A stretch of DNA of 64,000 nt from Candidatus Altimarinota bacterium (GTDB lineage Bacteria; Patescibacteriota; Gracilibacteria; BD1-5; UBA6164): positions 62,001 to 126,000 of the forward strand of contig JAQTOS010000004.1 of NCBI GenBank assembly GCA_028713225.1, in the 5' to 3' direction. A model generated the notes under the pieces. It saw nothing but the letters and a program-made list of their open reading frames with translations, made no database searches and was not told where the DNA came from. The position numbers and the translations under genes are program-made. Within the stretch, counting starts at the first letter, position 1. Each line of letters begins with the position of its first letter. Positions 9,327 through 21,632 of this stretch are shown here, piece after piece.

Positions 9327-11765
9327 ATGAACTACACTTGATTTATAGCATTCTTAGTGCTTATTGCTGGAATTTATATACTACTAAAATACTTGCAAAG
9401 AAGAGAAGATTTCAAAAGAAGTCTTAATTTATGTTTCCTGAAGATTACTATGCCAAAAAAAGATAGTGATTTGGATGAGAAAAAAGAAACTCAAAAAGAT
9501 TTCAAAGAAGTTATTTCTATAATGGAACAATTACTTTCTTCCCTAAAAAGTATTTATTCTAAAAAATTAAAAAATAAATTTTTGGGACAAGATCATATCA
9601 GTTTTGAATATGTAGCTATGAACAATGAAATATATTTTTATGTAGTTTGTCCTAGACATTATAAAGAACTTATAGAAAAACAAATCAACTGATTTTATCA
9701 AGATGCAATAATAGAAGAAACTCCTGAAATGGATATTTTCAAATGAAAAAAATATTATGAAACTACTTACTTACATCTAGCAAAACCATACTATTATCCA
9801 TTCAAAACTTATCAAAAACTTGAATCAGATCCAATAAATAATATTACTTGAGCATTTGCAAACCTAAAAGAAGATGAAGCTGCCGTTGTACAAATCTTAC
9901 TTAAACCGGTAAGTGATGACTGGCAATGAGAATGTGAAAAAATGTCTTCAAAAATAATGGAAGGTAAAAAAGAAGCATTTTCTTGGAATCCTTGGAAAAT
10001 GCTTGTAATTATTGTATGAAAATTAGTAAGTTGACATTCTGATGAAAAAGATGGATGAAAAAATGGGAAGAAAACTTCAGCACTTACTCAAGAAAGAGCA
10101 AAAGTTGTAGATGAAAAATGAGAAAAATCTGGTTTCCAAATAGTTATAAGAGTAGTAGCAACTTGAAATAATCAAGGCATGGTAAAAACAGAATTAAAAA
10201 ATATCATTTCTACTTTTTCTCAATTTTCTTATCCTGATTTCAATAAATTTACATATACTATTCATCATAATTCTAAGGCTCTCGTAAGAAATTATATTTT
10301 TAGATATTTCAAAAAACCTTTTTATTTAGTTTGAGATAGAGAAATATTTAATACTGAAGAATTAGCTTCTATATTCCATTTTCCTCATATAAAATATAAT
10401 AAAACTCCAGAAATAAAATGGCAAAATTTCAAGATAACTAAAGCTCCTGCAGATATTCCAAAAGAGTGATTACTACTTGGATACAATGTATATAGATGAG
10501 TGAAGAAAGAAATCAGAATGCGAAATGAAGATAGATTTAGACATTTCTATGTTATTGGGCAAACTGGTACCGGTAAATCTAGTATTTTGCAAGTTATGGC
10601 AAGACAAGATTTGAAAGAATGAAGATGAATTGCTGTTATGGATCCACATGGTGATTTAGTAAAAGATTTGATTCCTTTTATTCCTAGAGAAAGAGCTGAT
10701 GATGTAATTATTTTTGATCCATCTGATACTGCTAGACCTATGTGATTAAATCTTCTTGAAATACATTCAGAAGATGAAATGGATTTAGTTGCAATGGATG
10801 CAATGAACATAATGATAAAATTATTCTGAAATGAGATATTTGGACCAAGACTACAAGATTATTTCAGAAACTGAGTTTTGACACTTATGTCTTATCCTCA
10901 ATGATGAGCAATTACTGATATAGTTAGACTATTTACAGATGATGACTTCCAAAAAGATAGAGTAAGGCACTTGAAAAATCCTATAGTAAAAGCTTGGTGG
11001 GAAAAGACATTTGCATCTATGTGAGATAGAGAAAAACAAGAAATGATTCCATATTTTGCTGCGAAATTTGGTTGATTCATTACGAATTCTACTATGAGAA
11101 ATATTATAGGACAAACAAAATCAAGTTTTGATGTTCTAGATGTTATGCAAAGATGACAAATATTAATGGTAAATTTAAGTAAATGATCACTTGGTGATAT
11201 CAATTCTCAACTTCTTTGAATGGTGCTTGTATCAAAATTACAAATGGCTGCCATGAGAAGAGACAAAATTCCAAAAGAAGAAAGAACTGATTTTTTCCTA
11301 TATATAGATGAATTTCAAAACTATGTTACTGATGCTATTGAATCTATATTATCTGAAGCCAGAAAATATAGACTTAGTTTGAATGTAGCCCACCAATATC
11401 TTGGGCAATTAGAAAAATCTGATGCACTTACTAAATCATCAACGAATCTTAAACAAGCAATTTTCTGAAATGTTTGAACTGTCATGAGTTATAAGATTTG
11501 ACCTGAAGATTGAGAATTTATGGAAAAAGTATTTGCTCCAACATTTTCTGGGCAAGACCTAGTAAATATGGATAAATTTAAATCAGTTATGAAATTATCT
11601 ATTGATAATCAGCCAACTGTTCCATTTTCTATAATTCCAGTAAATCCATACCTAGAAAAATGAGATCCAAAATTAGCTAAAGCTTTTATTGAATTATCAA
11701 AACTAAAATATTGAAGAGATAGAGAATTTGTTGCAAAAGAGATTGAATATAGAATAGGTGTTTAA
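9327..11765 (+). CDS. TraG/VirD4-like DNA-translocase ATPase, membrane-anchored
   Basis: The 812 residues begin with one membrane helix (residues 4-22), then an alpha/beta region (EIYFYVVCPRHYKELIEKQ) and a P-loop ATPase: VIGQTGTGKSSIL (Walker A, about residue 410), MDPHGDLVKDLIPFIP, and FFLYIDEFQNY (Walker B, about residue 660). Such proteins use ATP to move DNA or protein at the membrane; CPR genomes often carry them. No mating-pair, relaxase or pilus-assembly gene is adjacent, so conjugation is unproven. A paralogue of the same architecture lies at 40310-42766. UGA=Gly is used throughout; there is no Shine-Dalgarno site. Confidence 0.85.
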
Positions 11766-11801
11766 CAAAAGAGAGATTATTTTAAAATAATCTCTCTTTT
11801 G
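11766..11801. terminator. Bidirectional terminator between ATPase and uvrC
   Basis: A long stem AAAGAGAGATTATTTT / AAAATAATCTCTCTTT fills the gap between two convergent stops, with T runs on both strands. Confidence 0.9.
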
Positions 11802-13646
11802 TTAAATAAGTCCATGATCTCTGAAAACTTCTAATTGAGAACTAGTCATAAATTTAGAAAGTATTTCTTCTCCAGCCTCAAATATAGCATCCAAATTCCC
11901 AAATTCTTTTAGTAATTTTTGTCTTGTTTTTGGTCAGATTCCTGGTAAATCTTCAAGCATATTTTTCTTACTTGATTTGATTCTAGAATCCCTATTAAAA
12001 GTAATTGCAAATCTATGAGCCTCATCTCTGATTTTTTGGACAAGTCTAAGTTCTTCTGAATCTTTTTCAAGTAATATTGAAATTTTTTCTCCAGGCAAAA
12101 ATAGTTCCTCTTCCCTTTTTGCTATTGATACAAATTGAAGTTTATCAAATAATTCCTTTTTATCTTCTTCAATTATTTCAGACTTGAAATTATTTACTAC
12201 TTGCATAACACTAGACAACTGTCATTTACCTCAATCTATTATTATCAAATCTGGAACAAATCCTGTTTTTTCTATTTCTTTTAATCTTCTGGTCAGAATT
12301 TCTTTCATAGAAGCAAAATCATCTATTTTTCATTCGTCTAGTGATTTTATTTTGTATTTTCTATATTTGCTTGGATTTGTTTTTCAGTTTTCTATAATAC
12401 TACGAGATGCAACTGTATGATTTCCTGAAATATGACTAATATCATTACATTCAAATATTATATCTTTATTTATTTTTTTATACCCTAGAATTTCAAGTAA
12501 GTTCTCTTGAGTTTTTTTAGTGAAATTTTTAGTAGATAGGCTATCTAAATTGTCTTTATAAGCAAAATCAAAAAGGTTTTTGTATACAAGCTTTAATAAT
12601 TCTAATTTCCCTCAGATTTTTGGAATATCTAGTGATATTTTTGGCATATCAATATTTATTTCAAAAGGCAAAATTAGACCAAGTTTTTTCGCTTGATTTA
12701 GATAATTATTTTCTATAAAATACTCCATTATAAATTCTTTATCCTCATCAAGTTTATCTTCTATTTTGTAGTTTTTATATCCAGTTATTTTAGAATCTCT
12801 AACTTCCATTATTCCGATATATTTTTTGTTATATTTTTCTAAATAATTTATAATATCCCAGTCTCATTCTATAAAATCTCTAACTATTTGAGAATTATCT
12901 AAAATCTTTATACTCTCTATTGTTTCTTTGATTTTTTGGGCTTGTTCAAATTTCAGTTCAGAAGCTAAAATTTTCATTTTTTCTTCTAAATAATACAAAA
13001 CTCATTTAATATTTCCACTTAAAAAATCCTTAGTCTTTTCTATAGATTCCAGATAATCATCTATATTTTTTTTCTCAAGTAAACAAGGACCAGAGCAAAG
13101 TCCAATATAATAATCAAGACAAGGAATTTTTGTATTTCATTTTGATTTAATAGATATTTTATCTGTATTCTCTTCAAAAACTATATTACAAGACCTGGAA
13201 AAAAATACTTTTTTTATGATTTTTAGAATATTTGCTACATAGGCTGAACTTGTATATGGACCAAAAAAATCTCAAGCTCAAGCTTTGATTCTAGTTTTTA
13301 TAATTTTTGGGATAGCTTCGCGAGTAATTTTGATATAAATATAATTTTTATCATCTTTCATCAAAATATTATATTTTGGCTTGTGTTTCTTGATAAGAGT
13401 TGATTCTAAGATAAGACTTTCTTCTTTGTTATTTGTGATAATACATTCAATATTTACTATTTCTTTTATCATCTTTTTCTTAGCCAAATTCAAGTCTGCG
13501 GACGACAAAAAATAAGAATTCACTCTAGAATGAAGACTTACTGATTTTCAGATATATATAATCTTCCCTGTTTTATCCAAAAACTTATATATTCCTGGTT
13601 GGGCGGGGATATTTTTTAGAATTTTTTCTAGATTATTATTTGGCAT
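11802..13646 (-). CDS. uvrC: Excinuclease ABC subunit C
   Basis: UvrC makes both cuts around a bulky DNA lesion with UvrA/UvrB. The 614 residues show the N-terminal GIY-YIG nuclease (PGIYKFLDKTGKIIYIGKS, LHSRVNSYF), a CLDYYIGLCSGPC cysteine region, a UVR motif (about residues 210-245), the RNase H-like C-terminal nuclease (FECNDISHISGNHTVAS, LIIIDGGKGQLS, DEAHRFAITFNR) and C-terminal HhH motifs (LEDLPGIGPKTRQKLLKEFG). Normal length; all key blocks are present. The YIG Gly is UGA. No uvrA or uvrB is in the window. Confidence 0.95.
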
Positions 13647-13721
13647 ATTATTTTTCTAATTTTTTATATATTTTTATTATACAAAAATTAATAAAATATT
13701 AAAATTTATATTTAAGTAAAA

Positions 13722-13758
13722 TAAAAAAACTCGGATATCTAATCCGAGTCTGTTTTTT
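13722..13758. terminator. Hairpin terminator at the 3' end of the PH-domain gene
   Basis: The stem ACTCGGAT (13729-13736) / ATCCGAGT (13742-13749) has A/T runs on both sides. The TAG stop of the minus-strand gene lies in the loop. Confidence 0.8.
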
Positions 13759-14440
13759 TACTTAAATCTATAGTTGCTTTACTTTTTCTTATTTCTTCTA
13801 TTTCAATCAAATCATCTTCTGTTAATTTATGTTTCTTTTCATATCATTTTGCTCACATATAATCTTCAACTATTCAAGATAAAGTATGTATAAGTAAATC
13901 AAATTTATCTAATTCTTCTTCCACTTCCTCTTCTCATTCATCTTCATGTTTTATATTTTTTTCTATTTCATTTAGAGTATCATAAGGCAAGAATGATTTT
14001 TCCATAACAATATTTTCACTTCATATTTTATGTAAAACTATTCTTCAATTTCTCAAAATAGTATCTAAAAACCCATCTTGAACAATTTCAATTCACTCTA
14101 TATTTTCGTATTTTATAGACAAAGTTTTAGCATCAAATAATCCCCACTGCATACTTACTATTCAAGAATCTGTAACAATCCAAGCATCATTATACCAATC
14201 AAAAATATCAAATATTATTTTCAAAAAAACAAGCAAAAAGAATGTTTCAAAAGCATAAAATGGAGCAAAAGATCTGAATAATTCTGAGTTATATAATAGA
14301 AATGATGGCAATAAAAATCAAAAAATTAAAAGCAAAAATATTCTATCAAAAATAACCATAAAATGGACATGAACCACTCATAGTATTTCCTGACTTTCTG
14401 GAATATATTTCTTAAAAAACTCTTTTTCAAATTTATTCAT
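13739..14440 (-). CDS. Membrane protein with bacterial PH-like domain
   Basis: The 233 residues carry two membrane helices (about residues 25-80), then a beta-rich stretch typical of bPH2/YdbT-type domains (YNDAWIVTDSGIVSMQWGLF, KTLSIKYENIEGIEIVQDG, RIVLHKIGSENIV), and a long acidic, charged, coiled-coil-like tail. The domain assignment rests on this helix-pair plus 'W-I-V-T-D-x-G-I' pattern; specific function is unknown. Several UGA codons are Gly, including in the tail where they interrupt the frame under code 11. Confidence 0.65.
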
Positions 14441-14478
14441 TTTGAAGGAAAATTAAACTAAACTATATTTAACAAAAA

Positions 14479-14506
14479 TGATTATACAAAAAGCTTTGTA
14501 TAATCA
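14479..14506 (-). terminator. Terminator after the EAL gene
   Basis: A twelve-pair stem (TGATTATACAAA / TTTGTATAATCA, loop AAGC) lies 12 bases past the EAL stop on the minus strand, followed by a T-rich stretch. Confidence 0.75.
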
Positions 14507-14517
14507 AAATCGTTTTT

Positions 14518-17500
14518 TTAAATTTCATCTGGATGAAGAGGTTTTGAAAAATGATATCATTGTCCAAAATCAACTCATATAAGGTTTAATATTTTTAAAA
14601 TTTCTTCATTTTCTACATATTCAGCAATAACTTTTATTCAAGCTTTATGACAATCAGCTGTAATTCCCTTTATTGTATTAACTCATTGTCATGTTGGTAA
14701 TGGTTTGATAATTTTACCGTCAAGTTTCACATAATCAACAAGTAATTCTCCTGAAAATTCAAATACCCTATCTATATTTGATCACTCAGCTCAAAAGTCA
14801 TCTATAGCTATTTTAAATCACATTTCTTTTAACTCAACTAAAACATTTTTATAATCTCACATTATTCGGCTTTCAAGAATTTCCAGAGTTAGATTAGATG
14901 TATTAAAATTTCATTGGGATATTTTAGATTTTATCAATGGCATAAAATCTTTATTTATTAAATCAACTCCTGAAATATTAACAGATACTGATATATTTCT
15001 ATTTTTTACTGATTCAAAAGCATTATGTAGCATAATTTTAGTTACATTCCAAGTTTCTTCAAGTTCATCTAAAATTGGTATAAATTGCCCAGGTTGAATA
15101 ATATTTCCATCTTCTTCTATTATTCTAACAAGTGATTCATATTTATAAATCTCTCATGTTTTTAAATCAATTATTGCTTGTAAAAATGCAACAATTCTAG
15201 ACTCTTCTATTGCAGAATTTACTTTTGATAACATTTCAATATTTTTCCTATACCTTGCTGGATCTACAAGTCATTCTTCATAATAAGAATGACTTGTTCT
15301 ATTATCTTGAGAAAAATTAGTATGTGCTATATGTCATTTCGTATAAAAATCTCATTTTTCATTCAAAACTATTCATGATTTTTGTTTAACTGGAATATGA
15401 AAAGTTCCTATAGCATCTATATTAACCTTCATTTCATCTATTTTTTCAAAAGCTCTTTCTATTTCTTCTCTTTCTAATCAATTTTTTAAATGTATAGTAA
15501 AAGTCGATCTATTTCATTTATAAAATTCTATAGCCAAGTCTCTTAATATTTCTTTTAATTTAATACTTATAGCTTTTATATACTCAGCTCAAGCTTCATG
15601 TCAATATCATCACTCTATATATAATAAATTTGATATTCTTAAAATCATAATTGAATATTCATCTTCCTCATTTTTAGCTGAAATATTTTTTATTTTAGAA
15701 TCATTATAAAATCCTGTTATTGGTTCTATTTCAATTGATCTTTTTTGTATATTTATATCTATAAGATTTTTTACATTATCCACAACATAATTTCGTTGAT
15801 CGAAATATATTTTTTGAAATATGCGTTTATAAACCAATGGATAAATAAAACATAATTCATATTCATTATGTAAATGCACTATTTCTTTATCATATCATTT
15901 TTTGAGTTTTATATCCGAAATTGATCAATTTTCTATTATAGAAATATCACAAAATCAATGAAAAATATCACTTGATAATATATTTAATAATTCTTTTAAT
16001 AAATCAATTTCTTTTATTTTAAAAGCAATGTTTTCTTTTATAAGATTAGTTATTTTTGAATTTATATCATTTTTTATGCTGTTATAATATTCTATTTCAG
16101 ATTCTCTTAAATAATTTCTTCAAATTTTTATTATATCTTCATTATTTAATTTATCAGAAATTCATAATTTTTTTAATGAACTAAATCAAATATTATAAGC
16201 AATAAGTTCTGTTGATTTTAATATTTTATTTTCATTTAAAGAATTAAATGTCCTCATTTTTGTAAATTTATAATAAAAAAGTTTTGTGATATCTTTTGTA
16301 TTAGAATCATTTATCAAATAAGAATAATATAATGATATATAAAGATATATATGACTATATGAATTAATTAAATGTGTTGCTATTTTATTCTCAACAATAT
16401 ACTTTTCTAAATCATTCAAAAAAGATTCAAATTCAAGATTTTTTTCTCAAGTAAATGATTTTACTATTAAAGTCAATATTTTTATTTTGAAATCTTCATG
16501 ATAATAACTTGTAAAATTTGAAGAAATTAAATGTTTTCCTAAATCCATAAGCAAACCTTTATCTGGATTTCAAGACCTAACTAAATAATAAAGTGCTTCT
16601 ATTTTATATTGATTAACTTCGTTTGATTTTATAAAATCCTCTATTATATCTTTTGATTCTTTTTTAAGATTATTTTTTTCTTTTGATTCTGATAAATAAA
16701 TAGATGTAATATTATCAATTAAATCTTTTTTTAAATCTAGTAAATTATTAAAGCTAATTTCTGAAACTTTTATTTCTTTTTTATATACATCCAATATTTC
16801 TAAGAAAATTGCTTCTGAAAATAAATTTTCATTATTAAATTCTTCAAATGAATCAAGTAAATCTAAAATAGATACTGATACATTTCCAAAAAATACTTTA
16901 TATATGTTTTCTTCATTTCAGTTATCAGTATTTTTCAAATTTTGATAAGCTAAAACTTGTTTTTTTATAGCTAAATTATATTTATCTAATAAAAAATCTT
17001 TATCTAGTTGTTTAGTATTTTTTACTTCTTCTCTAGCTACTAGATGAGAAAAAACCAAATCTATTTTAGAGTAAGAATAATTTAATTGATTCGATATTCC
17101 CTCGTTATTTTCAATATTAGCAGATATTTCTATAAATTTACCTATTTTTTGCTTATTTCTAAATAAAAATTCTGATATTTCTATATTTTCTCAAAATAAC
17201 ATATCTCCTATCAAAATAGCATTATTTATAATATCAAGTAGATTTATAACTACTGGAATATTTTTATTAAAATCATCATAATTTCATCTTTTAAATAAAT
17301 ATGTACACAAGTCATTATAATAATTTAAAAGGCCTATAATTGAATCAGTAGATATTTCATTTGTAAGAAGTGGTGTATCAAAAACTATATCTTTTGATAT
17401 ATCATATGATTTATTCATTCAAGAAAGATATAATAAAAAGCTCAATTCTTCAAAATATTCTACTGATGAATTGTCTATAAGTTTAGGATTATTTTCTTTC

Positions 17501-17847
17501 ACATAATTTGATACAAAAATCCTAAAATCATTATTCTTTAGTAAAAGCTCTATTATAGTTTCAGGAATAAAATCATCTAAATTTAGAAAAGCTTCTTTAA
17601 AATATGAAATCAAATCTTCAAAAAATAGATTTTTATCATTACTATAATGAATTTGTTTATATTCTTTTATTGTTTTTGAAATTTTAGAATTTGGATTGTT
17701 ATGATATTTTATATAAAGATCCAAAAAAGTGACCTTATCAGTTTTAATAAGATCTGAAATACATATTTTATAAAAAGCGCATATATTTGAACAGGAATTA
17801 GTCTGTTTATCACAAGTTTTTGGAATAACTTGTTCTAAAAAATTCAT
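14518..17847 (-). CDS. Large degenerate-GGDEF/EAL protein, putative c-di-GMP phosphodiesterase
   Basis: At 1109 residues this is one of the largest genes here. The N-terminal ~700 residues are helical, charged and unrecognised, with a Cys-rich start (TCDKQTNSCSNICAFYKIC). A degenerate GGDEF domain follows (GGYGHEAGAEYIKAIS but no GGDEF loop), then an EAL domain (about residues 850-1109): YESLVR in place of EALVR, SVNISG, LTLEILES, IAIDDFGAEGSN, VKLDGKII, VIAEYVE, VDFGQGYHFSKP. The acidic and Lys residues that bind metal and c-di-GMP appear kept, so hydrolysis is plausible. There is no membrane helix. c-di-GMP usually controls attachment and pili, and pilins lie in the same window. Confidence 0.85.
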
Positions 17848-18013
17848 AAAATATAATTTATAAATATAAATAAGAAAGCTTTTTACTCAATTTTACTGAA
17901 AAAGCAAATTTTTCAGCTTGTCTTTTTACAAAAAAATCTATAATGAATGCATTAATGAATTAAAAAGATTTTTCAAACTTTTAAATTATTTGTAATTAAT
18001 CACCAACAACTAT

Positions 18014-18721
18014 ATGTTAGACATAATAAATTTCTACTATACAAATATAATTAATGTTACTTTAAGACAAATAAATGTACTTTGACCTAAAATAGGATGA
18101 GCCTTACTTATACTTCTAGCTGGATGAATAATTTCTAGAATTATATATATATTCTCGATATTTTTATTCAAAAAATTCAAAATCATTGATTTAATTGATA
18201 AACTTGCAATAGAATTTGAAGAAGAAAACAATCCTGAGGAAAAAAACAAAAGAAGAAAAAAATCTAGATTTTCTGAAAAAATAAAAGTAGATAGAGTTAT
18301 ATCAAAAGCGATTTCTTGGTATATATTCATACTTTTTTTTAGAATGGCTATTTCATATATTTGAATAATTGATGTAGAAAGTTTTTTGAAAGATTTAATA
18401 GATTATCTTCCTAGTTTATTCATATGACTTGTAATTTGATTTTTCGGTATTAGATTTGCGAATTTCGTATATGATTTAGTTTATCACACTCTAAATATAA
18501 CTAGAGAACAAACAAGCAAAATAATCGCATCAGGAGCAAAAATAATCATACTTTTTTTTACTCTTATGATAATGCTTGATTATATTAAAATCGTAAATAC
18601 TCTTATTATAAACACTATTCTAATCTGATTTATCTGAATGTTATCTCTTGCCTGAGGACTTGCGTTTTGACTGGGTTGAAAAGATATAGCAAAAGAAATT
18701 TTAGAAAGTTTTAGAAAATAA
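18014..18721 (+). CDS. Multi-pass membrane protein of the MscS-associated TM-helix type
   Basis: The 235 residues have about five hydrophobic helices, with a charged cytoplasmic loop near residues 65-95. The last helix ends in LSLAGGLAFGLGGKDIAKEI, matching the conserved TM-helix repeat found in small-conductance mechanosensitive channel relatives. The beta-domain of true MscS is absent, so this is a channel-like family member, not MscS itself. Many glycines of the key helix are UGA. It starts a two-gene unit with the next gene. Confidence 0.7.
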
Positions 18722-18750
18722 AAACTTGCTTATTTTTAATTTTAGATACT

Positions 18751-19245
18751 ATGATTAGTATTATTCTAATAATTTTTATTATAATAATTTTTTATTTTTT
18801 AACTAACTATTTTATGGAAGTTAAATCAAGTAAATTATATTCCTTTTATTTAGGAATTGTATCTTTTGTATCTATTATTGCTATAGGAATAAACCTATGA
18901 ATTGTTCTTACATCTATTTGAAAATATTACATCGTAACAGATGAAGAGTACCTACAATTCAATCAACAATATAGATTACAAGAATGTAAAAATCCTAGTT
19001 ATACTACTGCTTATGACAAAAATGGTGCTGTTTTACCACAAACAAATCCAAAAACTCCTACAGATGAAGAAATCATTAAATGTGAAGCAAAAGTAAGAGA
19101 AGAAGTAAAATTTTCTAGAAATTATGATTTAAAAGATATGTTCATAACATCTGGAGCATGGTTCATCGTATTTGTACTATTCTTTTTATTCCACTACCCT
19201 AAATTTGTGAGACAAAAAGAAGAAGATAAAGAAACTAAAAAATAG
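18751..19245 (+). CDS. Unknown three-helix membrane protein
   Basis: The 164 residues have two N-terminal membrane helices (residues 1-20 and 32-54), an extracytoplasmic-looking loop with two Cys (about residues 77 and 110) that could form a disulfide, and a C-terminal helix (AWFIVFVLFFLFHYP) with a Lys/Glu-rich end. No family is recognised. It follows the MscS-like gene by 29 bases and precedes a terminator. Confidence 0.7.
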
Positions 19246-19275
19246 AAAAAAATCCCGCGAATGCGGGATTTTTTA
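19246..19275. terminator. Bidirectional terminator
   Basis: The stem AAATCCCGC / GCGGGATTT, loop GAAT, with a T run; it serves the plus-strand pair and the convergent murI. The same stem sequence recurs after dnaK. Confidence 0.85.
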
Positions 19276-20001
19276 ATTAAATTTATTTTCTCAAGTAGTA
19301 TATATTTCTATTCTTCCATTTTTACCTATAGATTCATAAATATCTCTATGTTTTTCAAAATACTTTTCCAAAGCGATAACAGCTTCGTGAGATGGATCTA
19401 TAATATCTCAATAAAAATGTTTTTCTATATGTGATTTAAGTAATGGAAAATGAGTACATCCCAAAACTAAAGCATCTAAATTATTTGAAGAAATACTAGC
19501 TAAATAATTTAATATTTCTGAATTTATATAATCTTCATTTAATTCCTTATCCTCAACAATAGTTACTAAATTTGGACATCAAACTTGATGAATATCAAGC
19601 TCTTCAAATTCTTTTATTTCATGAAATTTTTTAGGAAAAATTTCTGATTTAACTGTTGCATTTGTAGCAAAAACTCAAACATTTTTATATCACTTTCCAA
19701 GCATAGCTTCTACTCCTGGAATAGTAACTGACAGTACTTTTTTATCAGGATATTTAGCCTGCCAATCTCTTATTGCATAAGCTGAAGCTGTATTACAAGC
19801 AAGAATTACTATAGCAACTCATTTATCAAAAAGAAAATCTAATCAAGCAAAAGTATATTTTTTTATTTCTTCTGGACTTTTTTCTCCATAAGGAATATTT
19901 TTAGTATCAGCATAAAAAATATAATCAAAATCTGGAAATTTTTCCCTTAAAAGTCAGAGAGTATAATAACCTCCAAATCAACTATCAAATACTCAAATCA
20001 T
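19273..20001 (-). CDS. murI: Glutamate racemase
   Basis: Converts L- to D-glutamate for peptidoglycan. The 242 residues have the family blocks: VFDSGFGGYYTLGLL (N-terminal), YADTKNIPYGEKS, LACNTASAYAIR with the first catalytic Cys, and LGCTHFPLLKSHIE with the second. The DSG Gly residues are UGA. It starts three bases after the glyS stop, so it is probably cotranscribed with glyS and thus under the same T-box. Confidence 0.93.
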
Positions 20002-20004
20002 AAA

Positions 20005-21426
20005 TTATTTCATTTTTGCTTTTATAAATTCTACTAGATTATCTATAGCAACTATTTCTTGTTCCATAGAATCTCTGTATCTGATTGTTACATTTCCTGC
20101 TTCAAAATTATTAGAATCAATAGTAACACAAAATGGTGTACCAATTTCATCAAATCTAGCATATCTTTTGCCAATTGAACCTACTTCATCATATTCACAC
20201 ATAAATTCTTCAGCCAAAATTTTGTAAACTTTTTTAGCATCGTCCCCTATTTTTTTAATTACTGGAAGTACTCAAACTTTGATTGGAGCAACTTTTGGAT
20301 CTAATTTCAAATAAGTTCTCGCTTCTTCACCTTCTCATTCTGTTGTATAAGCATCGGCTAAAACAGTTAAGAAAAGTCTATTTAAACCAACTGATGGTTC
20401 AATAACATAAGGAACATATTTTCTATTATTTATTGGATCAAAATAACTCATATCTTGTTTTGATTCAGCCATATGAGCTTTTAGATCAAAATCTGTTCTA
20501 TCAGCAACTCCCCAAAGTTCTCACCAACCAAATGGAAATTTGTATTCAATATCAGTTGTAGCATTTGAATAATGACTTAATTCATCAGCTTCATGGTCTC
20601 TAAATCTTAGGTTTTCTGGAGTAAGAGAAAGAGTTGATTGTAAGAAATTCATACAATCAGCTTTCCAAGCTGCATGCACTTCTAAATCTTTTCCTGGTTC
20701 ACAGAAATATTCTATTTCCATTTGTTCAAACTCTCTAGTTCTAAATATGAAGTTACCTGGAGTAATTTCATTTCTAAATGCTTTACCAACTTGAGCAACC
20801 CCAAAAGGTATTTTTCTTCTTGAAGTTCTAAGTACATTTGGGAAATCTACAAATATTCCTTGAGCAGTTTCTGGTCTCATATAAACAGTCGCTGTAGAAT
20901 CTTCTGTAACTCATTGGAAAGTTTTAAACATCAGATTAAATTTTTTAGCATCTGTCCAATCACCTGGTTTTCCTGAATTTGGATTATTAACTTTTTCTCC
21001 TCTCATTACTGCAGTTTGTTGTTCAAGTGGCCAAGATTCTGGGACTAAGTTATTTACTCAATATGTAGATTTTAGATGAGAAAGTGCATTATCTCATAAT
21101 TTTTCTATTAAATCTTCAAGTAATTTATCAGCTCTAAATCTTTCATTAGTATTTTTATCATCAATTAAAGGATCTGAAAATCCTCCAACATGTCCTGAAG
21201 CAACCCAAACTTTTGGGTTTAATAAAATTGAAGAATCAAGAAGCATCATATCATCTTTTTTTTGAACAAATTCTTTTATCCAAAGATTTTTGATATTTTC
21301 TTTTAATAGAGAACCATAAGGACCATAATCCCAAGAATTAGCAAGTCATCCATAAATTTCACTACCTGCATAAACAAATCATCTAACTTTAGATAATTCA
21401 ACAATATCTTTCATTGTTACTTTCAT
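20005..21426 (-). CDS. glyS: Glycyl-tRNA synthetase, class II dimeric type
   Basis: Charges tRNA-Gly; in this cell that must include the UGA-reading tRNA. The 473 residues show [22 protein letters not shown] (start motif, Gly by UGA), [15 protein letters not shown] (motif 2 region), [31 protein letters not shown] and [14 protein letters not shown] (motif 3), and a C-terminal anticodon-binding domain (APIKVGVLPVI). ATG at 21426 has no Shine-Dalgarno site. The gene lies directly downstream of a T-box leader whose specifier bulge offers Gly codons. Confidence 0.95.
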
Positions 21427-21463
21427 AAAAACAAAAAAATTAAGAAATATAATTACTGAAAAA

Positions 21464-21627
21464 GACCCCTAAGGAATATCTTTTTATGTAAAGAAATATT
21501 CCTTGGGGTCCTTTATATTTTTTGATATATTTGGACGGTTCCACCCAAGTTCTAGGAAAACCCTAGCTCTTTTTTCTAAAAACCAAACTATTTTCCGAGC
21601 TTCCAAACTCTAGCACTGGTTTTAATA
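21464..21627 (-). ncRNA. Glycine T-box riboswitch leader of glyS
   Basis: On the minus strand the leader holds a Stem I hairpin (GGAAGCTC at 21597-21604 pairs with GAGC at 21566-21569 and TTCC at 21555-21558). Its 3' side has a bulge TAGGGTT, offering GGG or GGU Gly codons. Next comes a perfect antiterminator: CTTGGG (21544-21549), the seven-base T-box bulge TGGAACC (21537-21543), GTCC/GGAC, and CCCAAG (21502-21507). The same CCCAAGG is the 5' arm of a strong terminator (21464-21510), so the two folds exclude each other. TGGA pairs with UCCA at the end of uncharged tRNA-Gly (discriminator U). Starved for Gly-tRNA, the cell should read through into glyS and murI. Confidence 0.9.
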
Positions 21628-21632
21628 AATTC

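Noticed and set aside
10547-10810. Minus-strand ORFs inside the TraG-like gene (also 10898-11203)
   Set aside because: They are shadows of the conserved plus-strand ATPase motifs.
9327-11765. A conjugation or type IV secretion locus
   Set aside because: Only an ATPase is present; no relaxase, VirB4/6/8-10 or pilus gene lies near either copy.
18037-18330. Minus-strand 97-residue ORF
   Set aside because: It is antisense to the membrane protein at 18014, whose conserved C-terminal helix is clear.
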